A DNA stretch of 64,000 nucleotides, taken from the NCBI GenBank assembly GCA_022266195.1, contig WHVY01000002.1, forward strand, positions 9,129,001 through 9,193,000, written 5' to 3'. The position numbers were made by a program, and so were the translations under genes. The notes under the pieces were generated by a model, which was not told where the DNA came from, searched no databases, and saw only the letters and a program-made list of their open reading frames with translations. Shown in pieces: positions 23,177 to 36,900 of the stretch (the first letter of the stretch is position 1; each line of letters starts with the position of its first letter). Source of the stretch: Tetranychus cinnabarinus (Eukaryota > Arthropoda > Arachnida > Trombidiformes > Tetranychidae).

Positions 23177-23681
23177 ATGGACGCGAATCACAGCACTTTT
23201 TCATTTTCCGCCATAAAGGTCACATCAATTTGTGTATTCAAAGACCAATATTCATCAATTATATTTTTTTATCGTTTTTCAATTGGATTTTCATCTCATC
23301 GATTCTCATCTACTAACAAAAGTAAGTCTCCTCCTGAATCAACTCTCTTTTCTTGAGAATCAACTCAATGGATTCTGACAGTCTAATGAATCTTATTCCA
23401 AATTTTCCTTCTTTTCATTAATCGCAGTGACCTCCATTCATATCAACTCTCATCAAACCACTTTAAACATCAACATAAGTATCCCAAGCAAAGTTGGAGC
23501 GGAAAATGGTGCAAACACGGCTTATGATTCCGAACTTGACCCAGTTAAGATTAAATGTTTCAATCAAAAAAGAATCTTTACCCACCCAGAGCCCATGGAG
23601 ATTGACGAGGAGTCAACCAAAACTTTCGATGAATCTCTCAGTCAAATTATAGAATCAATGATGAATCTTTCTATTTCGTGA
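23177..23681 (+). CDS. Transposon gene C: small two-exon protein of unknown function (132 aa)
   Basis: Exons 23177-23321 and 23428-23681 join in phase 1 across a 106-bp intron with GTAAGT donor and CAG acceptor. The first exon reads MDANHSTFSFSAIKVTS then a hydrophobic/aromatic run (YSSIIFFYRFSIGF) that could be a membrane-like or buried segment. The second exon is acidic at its end (PEPMEIDEESTKTFDESLSQ). I do not recognise it. It lies between the transposase and the right terminus and shares the GAATC-rich composition of the element. Translation could also start at the ATG that is formed across the splice junction, giving 84 residues. Confidence 0.4.
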
Positions 23682-24167
23682 TTCTTTTAGCAATATATCG
23701 TCGCCAGCTCGTGCCATTCAAATTATCTATTTTTCAATTTTCCTTTTCTCAAATATTTGATCTCGATTTAATTCAATGGAATTACATTCAACTGTTATTC
23801 AATTTTTATGACCTTCTATATAACCATTGTGAATCTTTACCATATTAACCCATTAAAACCTTTATAAAAAGCATAAGTCGTATTATTGAATCACTTCTCG
23901 TATAATCAAGATTGAAAAAGCGCGATTCACTATCGACGCTTTTTGAATCTTGGGCAATTTAAAGTGATGAAATGTTTCTCTCTACTTTGAAAGAAACGAG
24001 ACAAGCGCCTTTTCTGTAAAGCCTGTGATTCTTTTCGAGAATCCGATTTTATAGCCAGGCTTGCGCCTTTTGTTTATAATTTTAGCACGAATCATCGTTT
24101 TTTATGAATCTTCTCACAAAAAGAGGCCAAAAATACAAATTTACACAGTTTTGTGAAAATTTCGATG

Positions 24168-24262
24168 GCCCAAAGTAAAAAAGAAGTAAACGTTTACTCA
24201 TTAAAAATTCCCCAAAAAAAATGAGTAAAATTTGAATCTTTTTTTACTTCCCAAAAATTTTA
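24168..24262. repeat. Right subterminal repeat region of the transposon
   Basis: This region contains AAGTAAA, AGTAAACGTTTACT (a perfect 14-bp palindrome at 24185-24198), GAGTAAA and TTTACTT motifs in both orientations. It mirrors the left subterminal region. Confidence 0.5.
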
Positions 24263-24273
24263 TGTTCATTGGG
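24263..24273 (-). repeat. Right terminal inverted repeat of the transposon
   Basis: TGTTCATTGGG is the exact reverse complement of the left tip at 15534-15544. It is followed by TTG, and the left tip is preceded by TTT. Confidence 0.75.
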
Positions 24274-24943
24274 TTGACACAAATCTTTGAAAGACTTAAT
24301 GAAAAGTCCATTTTCGATTCAGATTCGAACTTGTTTTTTGCTAAAAATTAGATAATTTCTTGTGGATTTTGAAATGAAGGACTTGCTTTTCGGAATTTTT
24401 GTCAACAAAGTTCTGAAAATTTATCCGACGAACTTTTTACAAAGAAAAAAAAACGATTTTCCAATTTATTGAGCAAACTTTTAGTTGAGTGGAAAGTCTG
24501 TTCAGAGTTAAAGCATTAAAGAATCGAGCTTCTTGTTTCTGAAAGCCTCAAGTTCATCTTACAAGAAAAGAGCAAAAAATTTCATTTGTTAACAAAAATG
24601 TTAGAATCGAAAATTACATTAAAAAAGTTTAGAGAAAAAAAATCTAAGACTATTTTCATTCTTCCCAGCGTGATATAAGTTGTCTAAGAAGAGATAAATT
24701 CTCAATCGATTGGATAAAATTTCATTTAGCTATAAATTTCTTTCGAAGAAAATTTCGGTCCAAAAAATAGCTAAGATTCTTTCGATAAAATCGATGTTGA
24801 ACAAGAAATGTACAGCACATGATAAATGATTAAATTAGTGTCATTGGTGAACAATCAAAGCTTTTGAAACTAACAATGGATTCCAGTTGAATAAAGACTT
24901 GAACTTGAACCTGAACTTAATTTTGGTCAAACAATTTGACTAA
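24274..24943. other. Spacer between the transposon and the CAP-Gly gene, likely its 3' UTR
   Basis: This 670-bp interval lies downstream of the CAP-Gly gene stop codon (minus strand). A minus-strand AATAAA at about 24465-24470 could be its polyadenylation signal. Nothing else is recognised. Confidence 0.4.
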
Positions 24944-27900
24944 TTACTTTCGACTTTTGAAATTGATTAAATTAAATTTACCTTTAAAAGTGTCTTTTCT
25001 TTGATGGTTCAAATTGTGGTGAGTCGAGTTGAAGGTTGATTTAGCACAATGAGGAAGGAAACATTGATGACAATAGCAATTGATGTTTGAATTGTGAACT
25101 GAATTGTTCAACTGGTTATCTTTTAAGGGTTTAACAAATGGTGAAAATATTGCTGGTTGATGGACTGATGGAGATGACGATGTGGGTGATGATGACAGGG
25201 ATGGAATCGCATCTTTACCTTTAACTGGCCAACTTGATTTAACACTGTTTTTCAATGAACTTACAGATGAACTTTTAAAATTAACCAATAATTTTTTCTC
25301 TTTTCCTTTTTCATCATCTTCCTTAACTTGTTCGCCTTTATCCTCCTTTAAAGTCATCTTGTTGAACCTTTTTCCAACAGAATCATCATTATCTTCCTCA
25401 TCTTCGTCATCATCGTCATTCTCATCTTCATTCGTCTCTTTATCACAAACTAAATCTGGAATCGGGTAAAAAGGTTGAGGATAACATGGAATCAAGCCAA
25501 ATCCATTTTTAACTTCATTTTTAAAGGCAACATTAACTTCCTCTTCCTTGTCATCTGAATGTTTCAGAGAACCCTTTTTATCATTAATGACATCATCTTC
25601 ATCTTGCTCATCCAAATGTTCAGGGCAACAAGGTGAAACAAGATAATGATCTTCTGGTGTAAAGGTAAAGTTGGAACTGTGAAAAGTGTAATCATCGAGA
25701 GTCATCATTGGCGGTGTCGGTGTTGCTGGATCTTCCGAAAAGTTGGAGGAAAGTGAAGACAGGGAATGATCAGAGGTACTTGTGGTAATCATTTGACGAG
25801 GAGCATGGTGATGATGATGATGATGGTGATATGGACAGTGATGACAATGATCTAGACTTGCATGTAGAAGATGATTATTTGTCATTTGATAAGGATATAA
25901 GTGGTGAGCTTGGTGATGATGATGGGAATGTGGATGATGAAATGGATGAGGATGATCAATACCCTGATAAAAGTCTGAATAATTTCCATGGAAACATGGG
26001 GATGAAAGTGCATCAGAATGATGAGAGTGATTATGATCGTAATGATGATGGTGATGAGGATAATTTGGTGACTGGCTTTCATGGTGTTGTTCATGGTGAG
26101 GGTGGCAGGGGTGATGATGGGAAGAATAGATTATCTGATTATTCCATTGTTTAACCGTTGATCCACTTGATGTTGTTGATTGTTCACTATCAAGGGATGA
26201 AGTTGAATAAGCCCAGGGTTTTATGTTTACTGATTTAACAGTTACTCGATCATCTGAAGTATCAGATAAAATTTCACCTCCACTGTTGTTGGCTTGAGGT
26301 CCACTTGATGATGATAATCGCCTTGTACTATCAATTGATACAACATTTGGCTCCTTATTACATGTAATAACCATATCATTACCATTATCAACGTTATTGT
26401 TGCCATTATTATTCTCATCACAATTTACTAAATCATTTGCAATTTTATCCTTTTCACTTTCATCTTGCAGGTGATTACGGGAAACATTATTATTAACAGC
26501 ATTAGGGTTAATTAATTGCCGCGGACTTACCAATGCAGCAACATTTTCCGATATTGAAGTGAAATCAATTTCTTCATAAATGTTGCTACAATTGTCTTCA
26601 TCATCATCATGATTAACATGAACATCTTTACTTGGGTAATTCAAGTGTGCACTCTGGTCTGTAGGGTTGCCTGTTGAGGTTGAGGTTGTCCCATCAAGTC
26701 CACTTAGACTGCACAATGAACAGCTTGTTAGACAGCCTATTGCACACATTGTGTGACTGGGATTGATGTTGCCAGTGTTGCCTTGATTGGTTGAACCTGA
26801 AAAGGATCCAGACAGTGTTTTGTCTCGGGTAAAGGTTAGGTTTGATTGGGTTGATGAGGTTGACTTGGGTGAGGGTAATGTTGATGAAGAGCCTTGATAC
26901 GGTTTGCTTATTGGACTTGCTGGTAGTGAACGTGGTCGCAATGGAATTGAACCTGATCTTTCCTTTAAAGTCAACGTATCTGGTCTGCATCCATGGGTAC
27001 AACGTGTTGATCCTACTAGAGATCGTCTCTTTGTACGCATTGGTATCACTGGATGGGATCGGTTAATCATTTTGTAATTTACTATTGAGGGTGGACGAGG
27101 AGGTCGAGGTGGACGATCTGTGATTGACTTTTGGTGCATTGGTGATGTGGGTAATGATGTTGATTCAAATGATTGACTTTTCTGTCTCATTCGTAAACCT
27201 TTATCATTCATTTTGCAGTTTATATTGTTAGCTACTTTTGCATCCTCTTTACAAACCATAAGTAAATTATTGCTACCATTATTGGTTCCTATGTAATTGG
27301 GACTGTTGGTGTTACATGAGATGTTATAAGGTATTTCACAAGATGAATAACAATTAGTTAAACCATGATGAATAGGGTAAAGATAATCGGGTTCATCGTA
27401 GGTAATTATGATTGAATCACTTTCCAAGGTTTGCTGAATTGCTCGACTGGATGCAATTAAACCAACTGTTGATTGAGGTAAGGCAAGATCAGATGAATAC
27501 GAGGCAACGGATTTAAGCATATTTTTAACGTTAATTTGTTTCTGATCGGATAAGGAACGGGTTAAAGTGACCATTGGACAGACAGAAACCGAGTGTGATC
27601 GACAGGGTAAACATTTAATGACAGGTTGACAGGTTGAAGGTCTATTGGAAGTGCAATTAGTAGGTATCATGTTGACTGATAAAGGCGTTCTTGGTGATGA
27701 CTTTTGAACAAATGAACTAGCACCATTGTCGTTGTTTTTGTTGGTTGCAGTTGGAGTTTTAACAGTAGGCTTTGTCGGTGATGATCGTTGCATCTCAGAT
27801 GCAGAGGCTATGGGTGGTAAAGGAGGCAAGGGTGGAGGTGGACTCGGGGCCGGTTTGGTTTTAATTGACTTTTTACGACCCATTGACTGAGTTGTTGAAT

Positions 27901-30900
27901 GGCTTTGCCAGGTTGATGTTGAGGGACCTGAAGAGATTGAGGATGACTGTGAGTTTGATGGAGCCAGGATGGGGTAAGACGAGGGTGAGAGCAGTGATGA
28001 TGAGGTTGACGGTGTTGAGGGTTCACCTTGTGAGGTTGAGTGTAACGGTGTTGCTGGCTGTGAGGCTGACGGTGATGAACCAGAGGAAGAGGGTGAAGTA
28101 AAGGGAGACACATTGACTCCAGATGGACCAGGTATCGATGGGAATGAAGTGTATGCAGTGACCCTGTTAACAGGCGGTGGTGGTGCCGGTCCTTTACGCT
28201 TACGTCGTGGTGATATCATGCTGCTACTTGTGTAAGACTGTACCGATGGAGAACAGGTTAGTTCAACCTCGATTTTAAAGTTGTTCAACTTTCTATTACT
28301 ATTGCTATTACTACTATCATGGATAACATTATGATTATTTTGTTCACTCATTGAACTCTCATTACAATACATCTCATTATCATTTGTAATTTCATTCTTT
28401 TCATCCCTATTCTTTCTATAATCATAATTATCATCATCATAATTACTGTTATTATCATTATCATAATTAGTATTATCATTATAGCTACAGTTATTCTCAT
28501 TAGTTAAGACATTCTCACCGTTGATGCCATTGGCTGTTGTTTTCGTTGTTGAACTTGATGGTGAACATGTTGGCTCATGTCGATACTGTTGCTGTTGATA
28601 TTGATAGTTGATATTGTTTGCTGTCCCAATGAGCCGTCCGTCAAATCCAGGTGATCCTATTGAGTTACTTTCATATAATCGCGGTGAAAAAGCGTGATTG
28701 ATTCCATTACATGAATGATGGTTACTTGATTTAGATGAAATGTTCACTTCATTATTGATTCGGTTGTATTTATTGTTATTGCTATTGTTGTGATTTGTAT
28801 AATTATTTTCAATACTTTTACTGTTGGCTGACTTGTTGTTGACCAAATTATTTGAATGGTTTGAATCAAGGTTAATTAAACAATCTTTATTGGTGTTGTT
28901 TAGGGCACTTTCAATGAGGTTTGTTTTTTCAGTTGAACAAGGTGGTGATGATGTTAATAGACAATTGGATTTTGCATTTAAATCACTCAATATTTCAATA
29001 TTATTATCAACAGTTTTATGTGTCAATTCACATAAATTGTCATCTAAATCGACTAACCTTTGTAAACCTTTTGAACCTTGCTCTTGATTATTGTTGGAGT
29101 CGACTTGATCTTTTGGTGGACTATTTGGTTGTCGGTGTTTGGATTGAGAGTTTTCTTTACCTTTGGTTGCTTGGGATTTACTGATTGTTGTTGTTGATAA
29201 ATGTTTTTGCAAAGCTCCAATTGAAAGTTGTGAGGCACTAACGGAACAAGGTGAATAATAAAAGTGACCACAAGGACTGGCTCGACCTGCTAGTCCAACG
29301 CCAACACCAAAGGTAAGGTTATCTTCAACTGGATAGTGATGGTGTTGATGAAGGTTAGAGTGTTGGAGTGAGGAACGATTTTTAACTGAAACTGATGGCG
29401 AAGGTTCAGGGCTTGTTGAAAGGCCATGATATTTGCGTTGTCGGGAACGACGTGATAAAGATGATGAACATGTTGTTGCTTGAGGAGCACAGTTATGTTG
29501 TTGTTGTTGCTGCTGTTGCTGTTGCTGTTGCTGGTGATGATGATGTTGATGATGAGTTGAGGATGAAGAGTGATTTTGCTGCCGGTTGTTAGTTGAGTTA
29601 AAATGCGCAAGTTGCTTGGATGAGTTTTGTTGCTGTTGATGACGATGTGCATGATGATGATGATAACTAGAGCTGTGTTGCTGTTGTTGATGATGATAAT
29701 GATGTCTGTGATCAGTTGAATGTTGCTGGTGGTTGTGGGATGCATGAAGAGGATGATGATAGTGATGATGGGAAGAGTATAAATAGTGTTGATCTTGTAA
29801 ACTGTAGACAAGTGGATGACCGTTGGAATCGATTGGACCCATTGGGTCAATGAATGTGGATTGACCATCACATGAACAAGGGTAATGGGAGTAATGGTAA
29901 AAGGGTGAATCACAATTGCTGTTGTTGTCTAATGTACGTTTACTTGGATTATCGGCATTTTTCGATCGACGATTATTCTGTCCATTCTTTGTCTTTTTAC
30001 CCTTTTTACTTGATTTATCATTCTTTTTGTATGAATTTGGTATGCTAGGCACTAAACACGATACAAGTGATCTAAGGCCACTTCGTTTACCCGATCGTCG
30101 AGAACGCGAACAGTCATCGTCTCCACCATGACCAATACCTGTGCCGCCTCCATCTGAACTGTTTCGACGACGTGAACTGCGTGAACTTCGTCCAGTCAAA
30201 GTTGTCATGGAACGTGAACAATTTCCACTGGCACCGACTCGCAGTTGACGGCGACGACGGCGACGTTGATTACGAGTTGACCGTTTACCATGGGTTGAGC
30301 CTTTAAGGTAGCGTCTTCCCTGTGAGGAAACAAGGCCACTTGAACAGCCATCATCATCGGCATTGTCTTCTTCTTCATCCTCCTCATCACCGTACTCATC
30401 GTCATCATCCAAATCGGATTCATCGGTAAGCGCACCTCGTGCAATGTAAACTTCAACCTGTGAAGCGGCTGTTGAAGGTAAACTGGAAATGGACAGTTCA
30501 GAGGCTGACTTGAGTTTACACAAGGCAAAGTTGGATCGAGAATCTAGCGACATTAAACCTTCCTCACAATCAGCACCTTTACCAAGTCCAATGATTACTT
30601 GGCCTTCTTCTTCCCTTTCACCTTCCTCTTGCTCATCATCTCCAGCCTGATGTCCAGTTCCATTTCCACCGCCCACCTCACCTTCACTCTTGGTTTGTGA
30701 TTCTGCTTTTCTTTCGGTTGATGTTGGCGCTGAACTGATTCGCCTTGATTTATCACGTAAACGACGAATGGTCGACGATGAACCCGAGGATCGCCTTCGA
30801 GATGCATCTGAACGTCCTGATCGACGTCGATGAGATCCGTTTGGTGCACCTGAAGTTGACTCTCCATTGTTTGTTGTATTACTTGACAAATTGGAATTGA

Positions 30901-33900
30901 GTCGACGTCGTCCATGACTGGGACAATCGCCAGCTTGAGGTGAACCATTCATGGCCATCTCCAAGTCTTGGGCACTTGCAAGACTATAAAGCAACTCTTC
31001 ACCTCCACAACAGAGTTTGTTGTGTGGCTTCTGGGAAAAGTGGCACATATGAGCCATGTCAGTCTTTCGACCTTTCGGTTTCTTGGTTTTACACAGATGG
31101 GCACAAGGATGGTTACAGTTATTGCACAAACAGTGATTCATATTGGGAACATGAACATCATGATCAATCTAACGTTAAATAAACAAAACAAATAAAACAA
31201 AAATGATGAACAAAATTCAATCAAAACTATTCATCTCAAAAATCATCAGAACAACACTCTCAATGAACTTCTAGAATCGAAGCGACCATTGCAAGTTTGA
31301 ACTATGCAAAATAATAAATGCTAAGCTTCGAATCAACACTGACCATTGAAATTTTATCAACTTTTCACGTCCAAATAATGTGAAAATCTTACCAAAAAAC
31401 TTCAATCTACGTTTCGATTTTTTGATAATTTCCAATTTCGCAATGCTAATTCAAATGCTGATTAATGAGGCTCAATTTTATCATACTGTGCAATCAAAGT
31501 TGAAACAATGAGTTAATCTGAATATCAAGGAAATGATTTAATGGCGAAAAGAAAAGCAAAGTAATCATTTTATTTCAAATTATTAAATTGGTAACTTTGT
31601 AAAGCCAACGAATTTGCAAAACTTTGAATATGAAAGACAAAAAGTTTGATTGTCAACCAAGTTAACCATCTTTTCCTAGTTGCTCTCAACCTAAAAGCAA
31701 CCTACTTTTACAGTCTACCAGACTCAAAGTCTACACACCCAAATCATTTCAACCCATTAGATGACTTGACAATCTTTACCTTAATCATCATCATCATCAT
31801 CATTCTCATCCTTTTCCACTCTCACTCAAATCGTCTTTCATTTCATTTTTGAATAACAAATTTTGCTGGCAACAATCCTGTTCAATGATTTAAAATGGAA
31901 AAGAAGAGAAAGAAGAAAAAGAAAAAGCAAAGTCAACCTCGAACTTGTCACCATATTCAATGTTCAGTCCAACTTTTTTCACTCTCTCTCTTCCCTCATC
32001 ATTATTCAGTAAAATTTCTTGCAATCTTCTGACCTAAATTAATGAAATGTAGAGAAAGTGGCAAAAGTCATTTCCATCTATTGACCAAGCAAATATTGAG
32101 TTTTATTCCTGATAACTTGAAAGCTAATATCGAGACTTGTATCTTAAACTTACATTCAATTTCATCACTTTTCACTTTCACTTGTTTACCTATTTTCATC
32201 TGTCAGTTTGTTTATTTTTTATTCAAAACAACAAAACAAGTTGTAAACAGTTTCAAGCTAAAGCTTCTTACGAACTGGAAATAATATATTTACAGAGGAA
32301 AACACCGAATAACCTCAACAGACATTTATCTTCTTCTCTCTTCCAACCTTGATTTTCTCACTACTTTTCATCCAACTTTATCATTTCATGTAAACTTTGC
32401 CCATTCAATTGATGTTGTAATAAAGCTTAACTATTAATATCTCGAGTTTTGAATGGAAACAATTTTGGTTGCGTGAAAATGATGAACAAGATTGTTAAAC
32501 AACAACAATGATGAGTTAGAAAATGAAAAATATCCAAATCACAGTTGAATATGTAGCAACTCTTGAACAGGGAAAAGTTGATAACAAATGATCCAAGGGT
32601 AACCTCACTTTAAGAATGTATTCATCAAAAGAAATGCTGGAAAAAGAAACAAAATATAAAAACAAAGTTGATACAAAAATGCAATTTCATTCAACTATTC
32701 TCATTCAATTGAAATGACCAAAGCATAACAATGCTCAACCACAGAGTAGTAAAAAAAACAGTAACAAATCATTCGAACGAAGCCAGAGAAAAATGTTGAA
32801 CAAGAAGAAGAAAACAGCGGAAATATTCATGTAGAGATGAATAGTATTTCATGATGACGAGTTTTTTTTCCATTTCTCCCTTTTCCTTTCAAGTTTAACA
32901 TACAATAAAAAAAAGGTTTACTTACATGATGAGGAGCGTTTAGAGCACAATGAATGGGCAAGTTGTTTTCAGATTCACGTTGAACACTTATCAATTGTCC
33001 AGGTTTCAATTGAACGGACATTCGAGATAAAAGAGTTCCTGAGAGAAGGAAAAGCGAAATTCACATTAAAAAGTAAATCCGTCGAACACCAAACAACGTA
33101 GAAATGATAATTACCATTACCTGAACGATGACGTCCAATTATATTATCAACTCGAGTTAAAGACGATAACGGAAGGAACTTGGCAAAAGTATCTTTGGCT
33201 GTGAAGTAGCGTCGACCCTCAAATTTACCGTCGGTACATCCAATTGCATTATCCTTGTAACCGTCAAAAGAAGCAAAAAAGGAAATTAAAATTTTCGAAA
33301 AAATGGAAAACGAAAAAAATTTCAAGATGAAAAGTTGAATAGCAGGCAATTTGTTGTCTCACTTAGAGTTGAACTTCCCAAAGTTTTTTACTAGTTGCTT
33401 TGAATCAACATCCAATGTGAACCGTTTCACTCATTGCTACCTTTTTTATACTCAACATCAATTTTCACCTGAAATCTAAAAATTTCTCCTTCTCTTTGCT
33501 CCATCATTCATCTTCTCTTACTTTAAACTATTTACCTCTTCAATAGATTGGAAAGTCAAATTAAACTCTTTTTTTTATTACACTCTTTACCTGGTTACAT
33601 ACTCTATATTCACGCATCTTTTTTGGCCAACTATTCAAGAGCGCATCTGAACTTTACAACATTTTTCCGCATCTTTCATCCTCATCTTCATCAGCCTATT
33701 ATCTCTCTCTTTCATCTTCTTTCAAATTCGGTATTACCTTTTATTCCTCTTTGGTTGTCTTTTTTTCTGCTTCTTCGTTCGTATAATCGATTGTATTCTG
33801 AATCGTTAAACGTTTTCTTCTCTCTTTTTTTAAGAGGAAAACACACTGAATAAGAAGAAAAAGAATTCACAATTTTTCTTCCTTTTTCCATCTTTTCACT

Positions 33901-36900
33901 TTTACTCTTTCACAAACATCTGATTAAAGGTTACAATTGTCGTTTCATGAAAGCTTGAAAACTAACAAGAGAAACGGATAAAAGTTACTTTGAACGTGAA
34001 ATGAAATTTTAATTGGCAACAAGTTCGAAATGTATTAAAGTATAAAGTGATGCTGATGATGATGATAATGGATGAGAGAAAAAAAGTTTATATACAAAAG
34101 GAAGAGAAGATAATAGTTGGAGAAGAAAAAAAAGTTTAAGTGAAAAGGTAAAGAGGATGAAGAAGTAAAATATTACAAAAAAGGAAAGTTCATTTGATGA
34201 TATGAAATACCATTAGTTGTTGTTGTTAAAAAGCATTGAAAATGTATTGTTTGTTAAGAAGTGAAAGTTGAAAGAAAAATTTCACTTGAAAATAATCCTT
34301 TAAATAGTCTTTGTTTCCTTCCCTGGTAAAGTTATTATTATTCATAAACAATGTCAATTGTAATATTTAAAGATACAACAAGGTGAAACTGATTTATCGA
34401 GGGAAAATGTTTTACTTTTGAATCGTCTTGAAAGTCACAAAATTGCTATTTACTTAGAAAAGAAACTTTTTCAAAAAATTCTTTTCCTTTTATTGCCATC
34501 AAAATATCAAATTAGTTTTAATGAAAATGCTAAATAAGCTGATAATACTAATTTTCACGTTCATCGTTTAAATGGTTCTTTGGATAAACACTTTAACTTG
34601 AATAATTGGGAGTTAAAACAGAGCTGGGAGTGAAAGTTGAAAAGTTTCAACATTTATGTCAAGGAAATGAGAAAAGTTGAGCAAAATTTATTAGCTATTT
34701 GCTTGTTATTAATTCATGACATGGACTCTGAACAAACTTTAATATATTGATTATATTAACATCACAATTGAACCTGAAAATTCATTAACTTGAATCCATT
34801 ATTTATCATCACTGATATCATTAATTTAGCATTAGAAAGAAAAAAGGAGAAATTGAAAAACAATTTGGAAATTTTGTTTTCTTCCATTTCATTATTTCAT
34901 GTTGATAACTGATTCTTATTAAAAACCATTTGATTGCCATTTTCGTTGGTAAAAAAGGTTATAATTATTTTCCAAGATGAATAACTTTACTGGGAGTGAA
35001 TTTTGCCTCTTGAATCAAAATCTCTTTTCGTCTCAATCGACCTTTGATTGTCATTAAATTTAAACAAATCAGATTACAAGGTGTATCATTTGGAATTTTA
35101 TGTTTCTCAATTTTCTTGGTTTCCCAGGAAATTATGACAGGCAATGTTTAAGCGAAACATTTCAATATTCAAAAGTATTCAATCTTGTAAAGGTTGCGTG
35201 AGTTATTAAAAGCATTATCAACATTTTTCTTTCAATCACATTCGAGTTGAATGATTATATTAACAGGAGAAAGGTAAAAATATTTTTCAAAACCAATTTC
35301 GCTTTTCTCTCCATTCTAATAATAATTCAAGTTTAACAGAAGAAATGATCCAAGGTGAATAACAGAAGAGTAAAAATGTATTATAATATTCAATATGTCT
35401 TAACCATATTATTTCTTGTATTCACTCAGTTTGCAGTTCAGTCTAAACATGGAACAGATTCACTAACAATCAATCATTATTATTACAATGTCAATATGAT
35501 CATCATGATCATCATCATAATATTCATTATCATTACTTCTCTTGCATTATCATTATCACTGAATTTATTACCAACTGAACATGTGAATAAACTGAGGATA
35601 AAAAACTCACATTTTTGCCTTTCATTAAATCCATTTCTCTTTTTGGATCAACATTTACATGTAAATATTTGAATATGTATGAAATTATACGATAATCTGT
35701 GATTACTTTTCGAGTCACTCCAAGTGGGAATGGATTGATAATAATAATTGATAGAATGCAAATTTTCCATTTAAAGTCGTTTATTGACAAATTACCATGA
35801 AATTCAGACAAGATTAGAAGATAATTATTAATAGAAGAAATTTTTCAGGGTTAATTGCTTCATAAACTAATTTTATTGTCAACAGTTTTCATGAAGTTTT
35901 CAGAATTTGAATCGACACTTCCAGACTAATGAAAAAGTCTTGATTGGTTGAAACTTTTAGCATTTTATTTTGAATATTTGTAAATGAAGTCTTTTCTGAT
36001 ATCGATTCAGTTCTGGACCGATCTTGGTTTTGTTTATTAATTTTGATTTTGAGCTAAAATTAATGAAAGCTAATCATTTAGCTGATTCAGGATCGCAATG
36101 ATTGACATGGTAAAACATGTTCGACCTGCTTGTCCAGAAAACAATGGAATTCGAATGTCGATTTACTTTCCTTTTTTCCTTTTCCTTTTCCATAAAATTC
36201 CTTTTTCTTTTGATAATTCAATAATAAAAGATTAACTAAAGTAGCACTTAAGACTTAATACGGTAACTAATTCATCGGAAAAAATGAACTGTTGGAAGAC
36301 AAGACTTTATTATGTTTCACCAATATTCAGACAAATGTATTTTAGCTGATGTACTTTTTACCAACTAAAACCATTTCGATTAAAACATTGAGACTCAGTT
36401 TTTTATCTGGATTTCGGTCTGATTATCATCTGAAAAGATTAAGCTTTTATGCAGCTTGTTCAATGTCACTCAGGAGATAAATGGATTTGGAATGTTTGAA
36501 ATCTTGAAAATTCTCAGTAATTTACTCCAAAATATTGAGAAAATCATTGATATCAAAGAAATGTTTTGCTATAAGTTTTTCATTATGATTATATCCTTAG
36601 AAGCTGTCAATCATTTCAATTGCAATTCATTGATTAGAGTTTAAGTTCTGACGTAAATCATTCTTTCTCTTTATTCTCATGTTCTTTTTCAAGATGTAAT
36701 ATTATTATTTGAAAGTTTCTTTGCGATTATTATTTTGAATTTATCTTGATAATATCATGATAAGTTTTACTCCTAATGGATGCGAAACAAATTGAAATTT
36801 GAAAGAAACTATTCAAGTCAGTTTTTTGTTTGCGATTGTTTTAAGGATTGAAATAAAAAAAGGAAAATAATATTGAAGTTTATTAAATGTAATGATGATT

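Larger units (their letters stand above)
15534..24273. mobile_element. Complete CACTA/EnSpm-like (CMC-group) DNA transposon, 8,740 bp
   Basis: Both ends carry the 11-bp inverted repeat CCCAATGAACA, at 15534-15544 and, inverted, 24263-24273. The flanking dinucleotide is TT on each side, which could be a 2-bp target duplication. Inside each end lie several copies of TTTACTC or GAGTAAA in both orientations, like the subterminal transposase-binding repeats of CACTA elements. The element carries four intron-containing or intact genes: a transposase (plus), a small gene to its right (plus), and two paralogous BEN-like genes (minus). All coding frames are open, so the copy may be young or active. 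The tips are not the usual CACT, so assignment rests on the transposase; a Plavaka-like or other CMC branch is possible. Confidence 0.8.

Noticed and set aside
15534..24273. Interpretation of the minus-strand genes as host genes disrupted by a transposon
   Set aside because: Both genes lie wholly inside the terminal repeats, are intact, and share the element's unusual GAATC enrichment, so cargo is the simpler reading.
14894..24943. USP-domain exons of a full-length CYLD
   Set aside because: This interval is filled by the transposon and short spacers; no Cys-box or His-box motif was seen on the minus strand.
25831..26154. Asp-rich open frame on the plus strand inside the 6.2-kb exon
   Set aside because: It is the antisense shadow of His codon repeats in the real minus-strand exon, as are the other plus-strand frames between 25182 and 31195.
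35376..35672. Plus-strand frame starting MYYNIQYVLTILFLVF, like a signal peptide
   Set aside because: The rest is low-complexity and the frame lies inside an intron, with no splice partner or recognisable domain.
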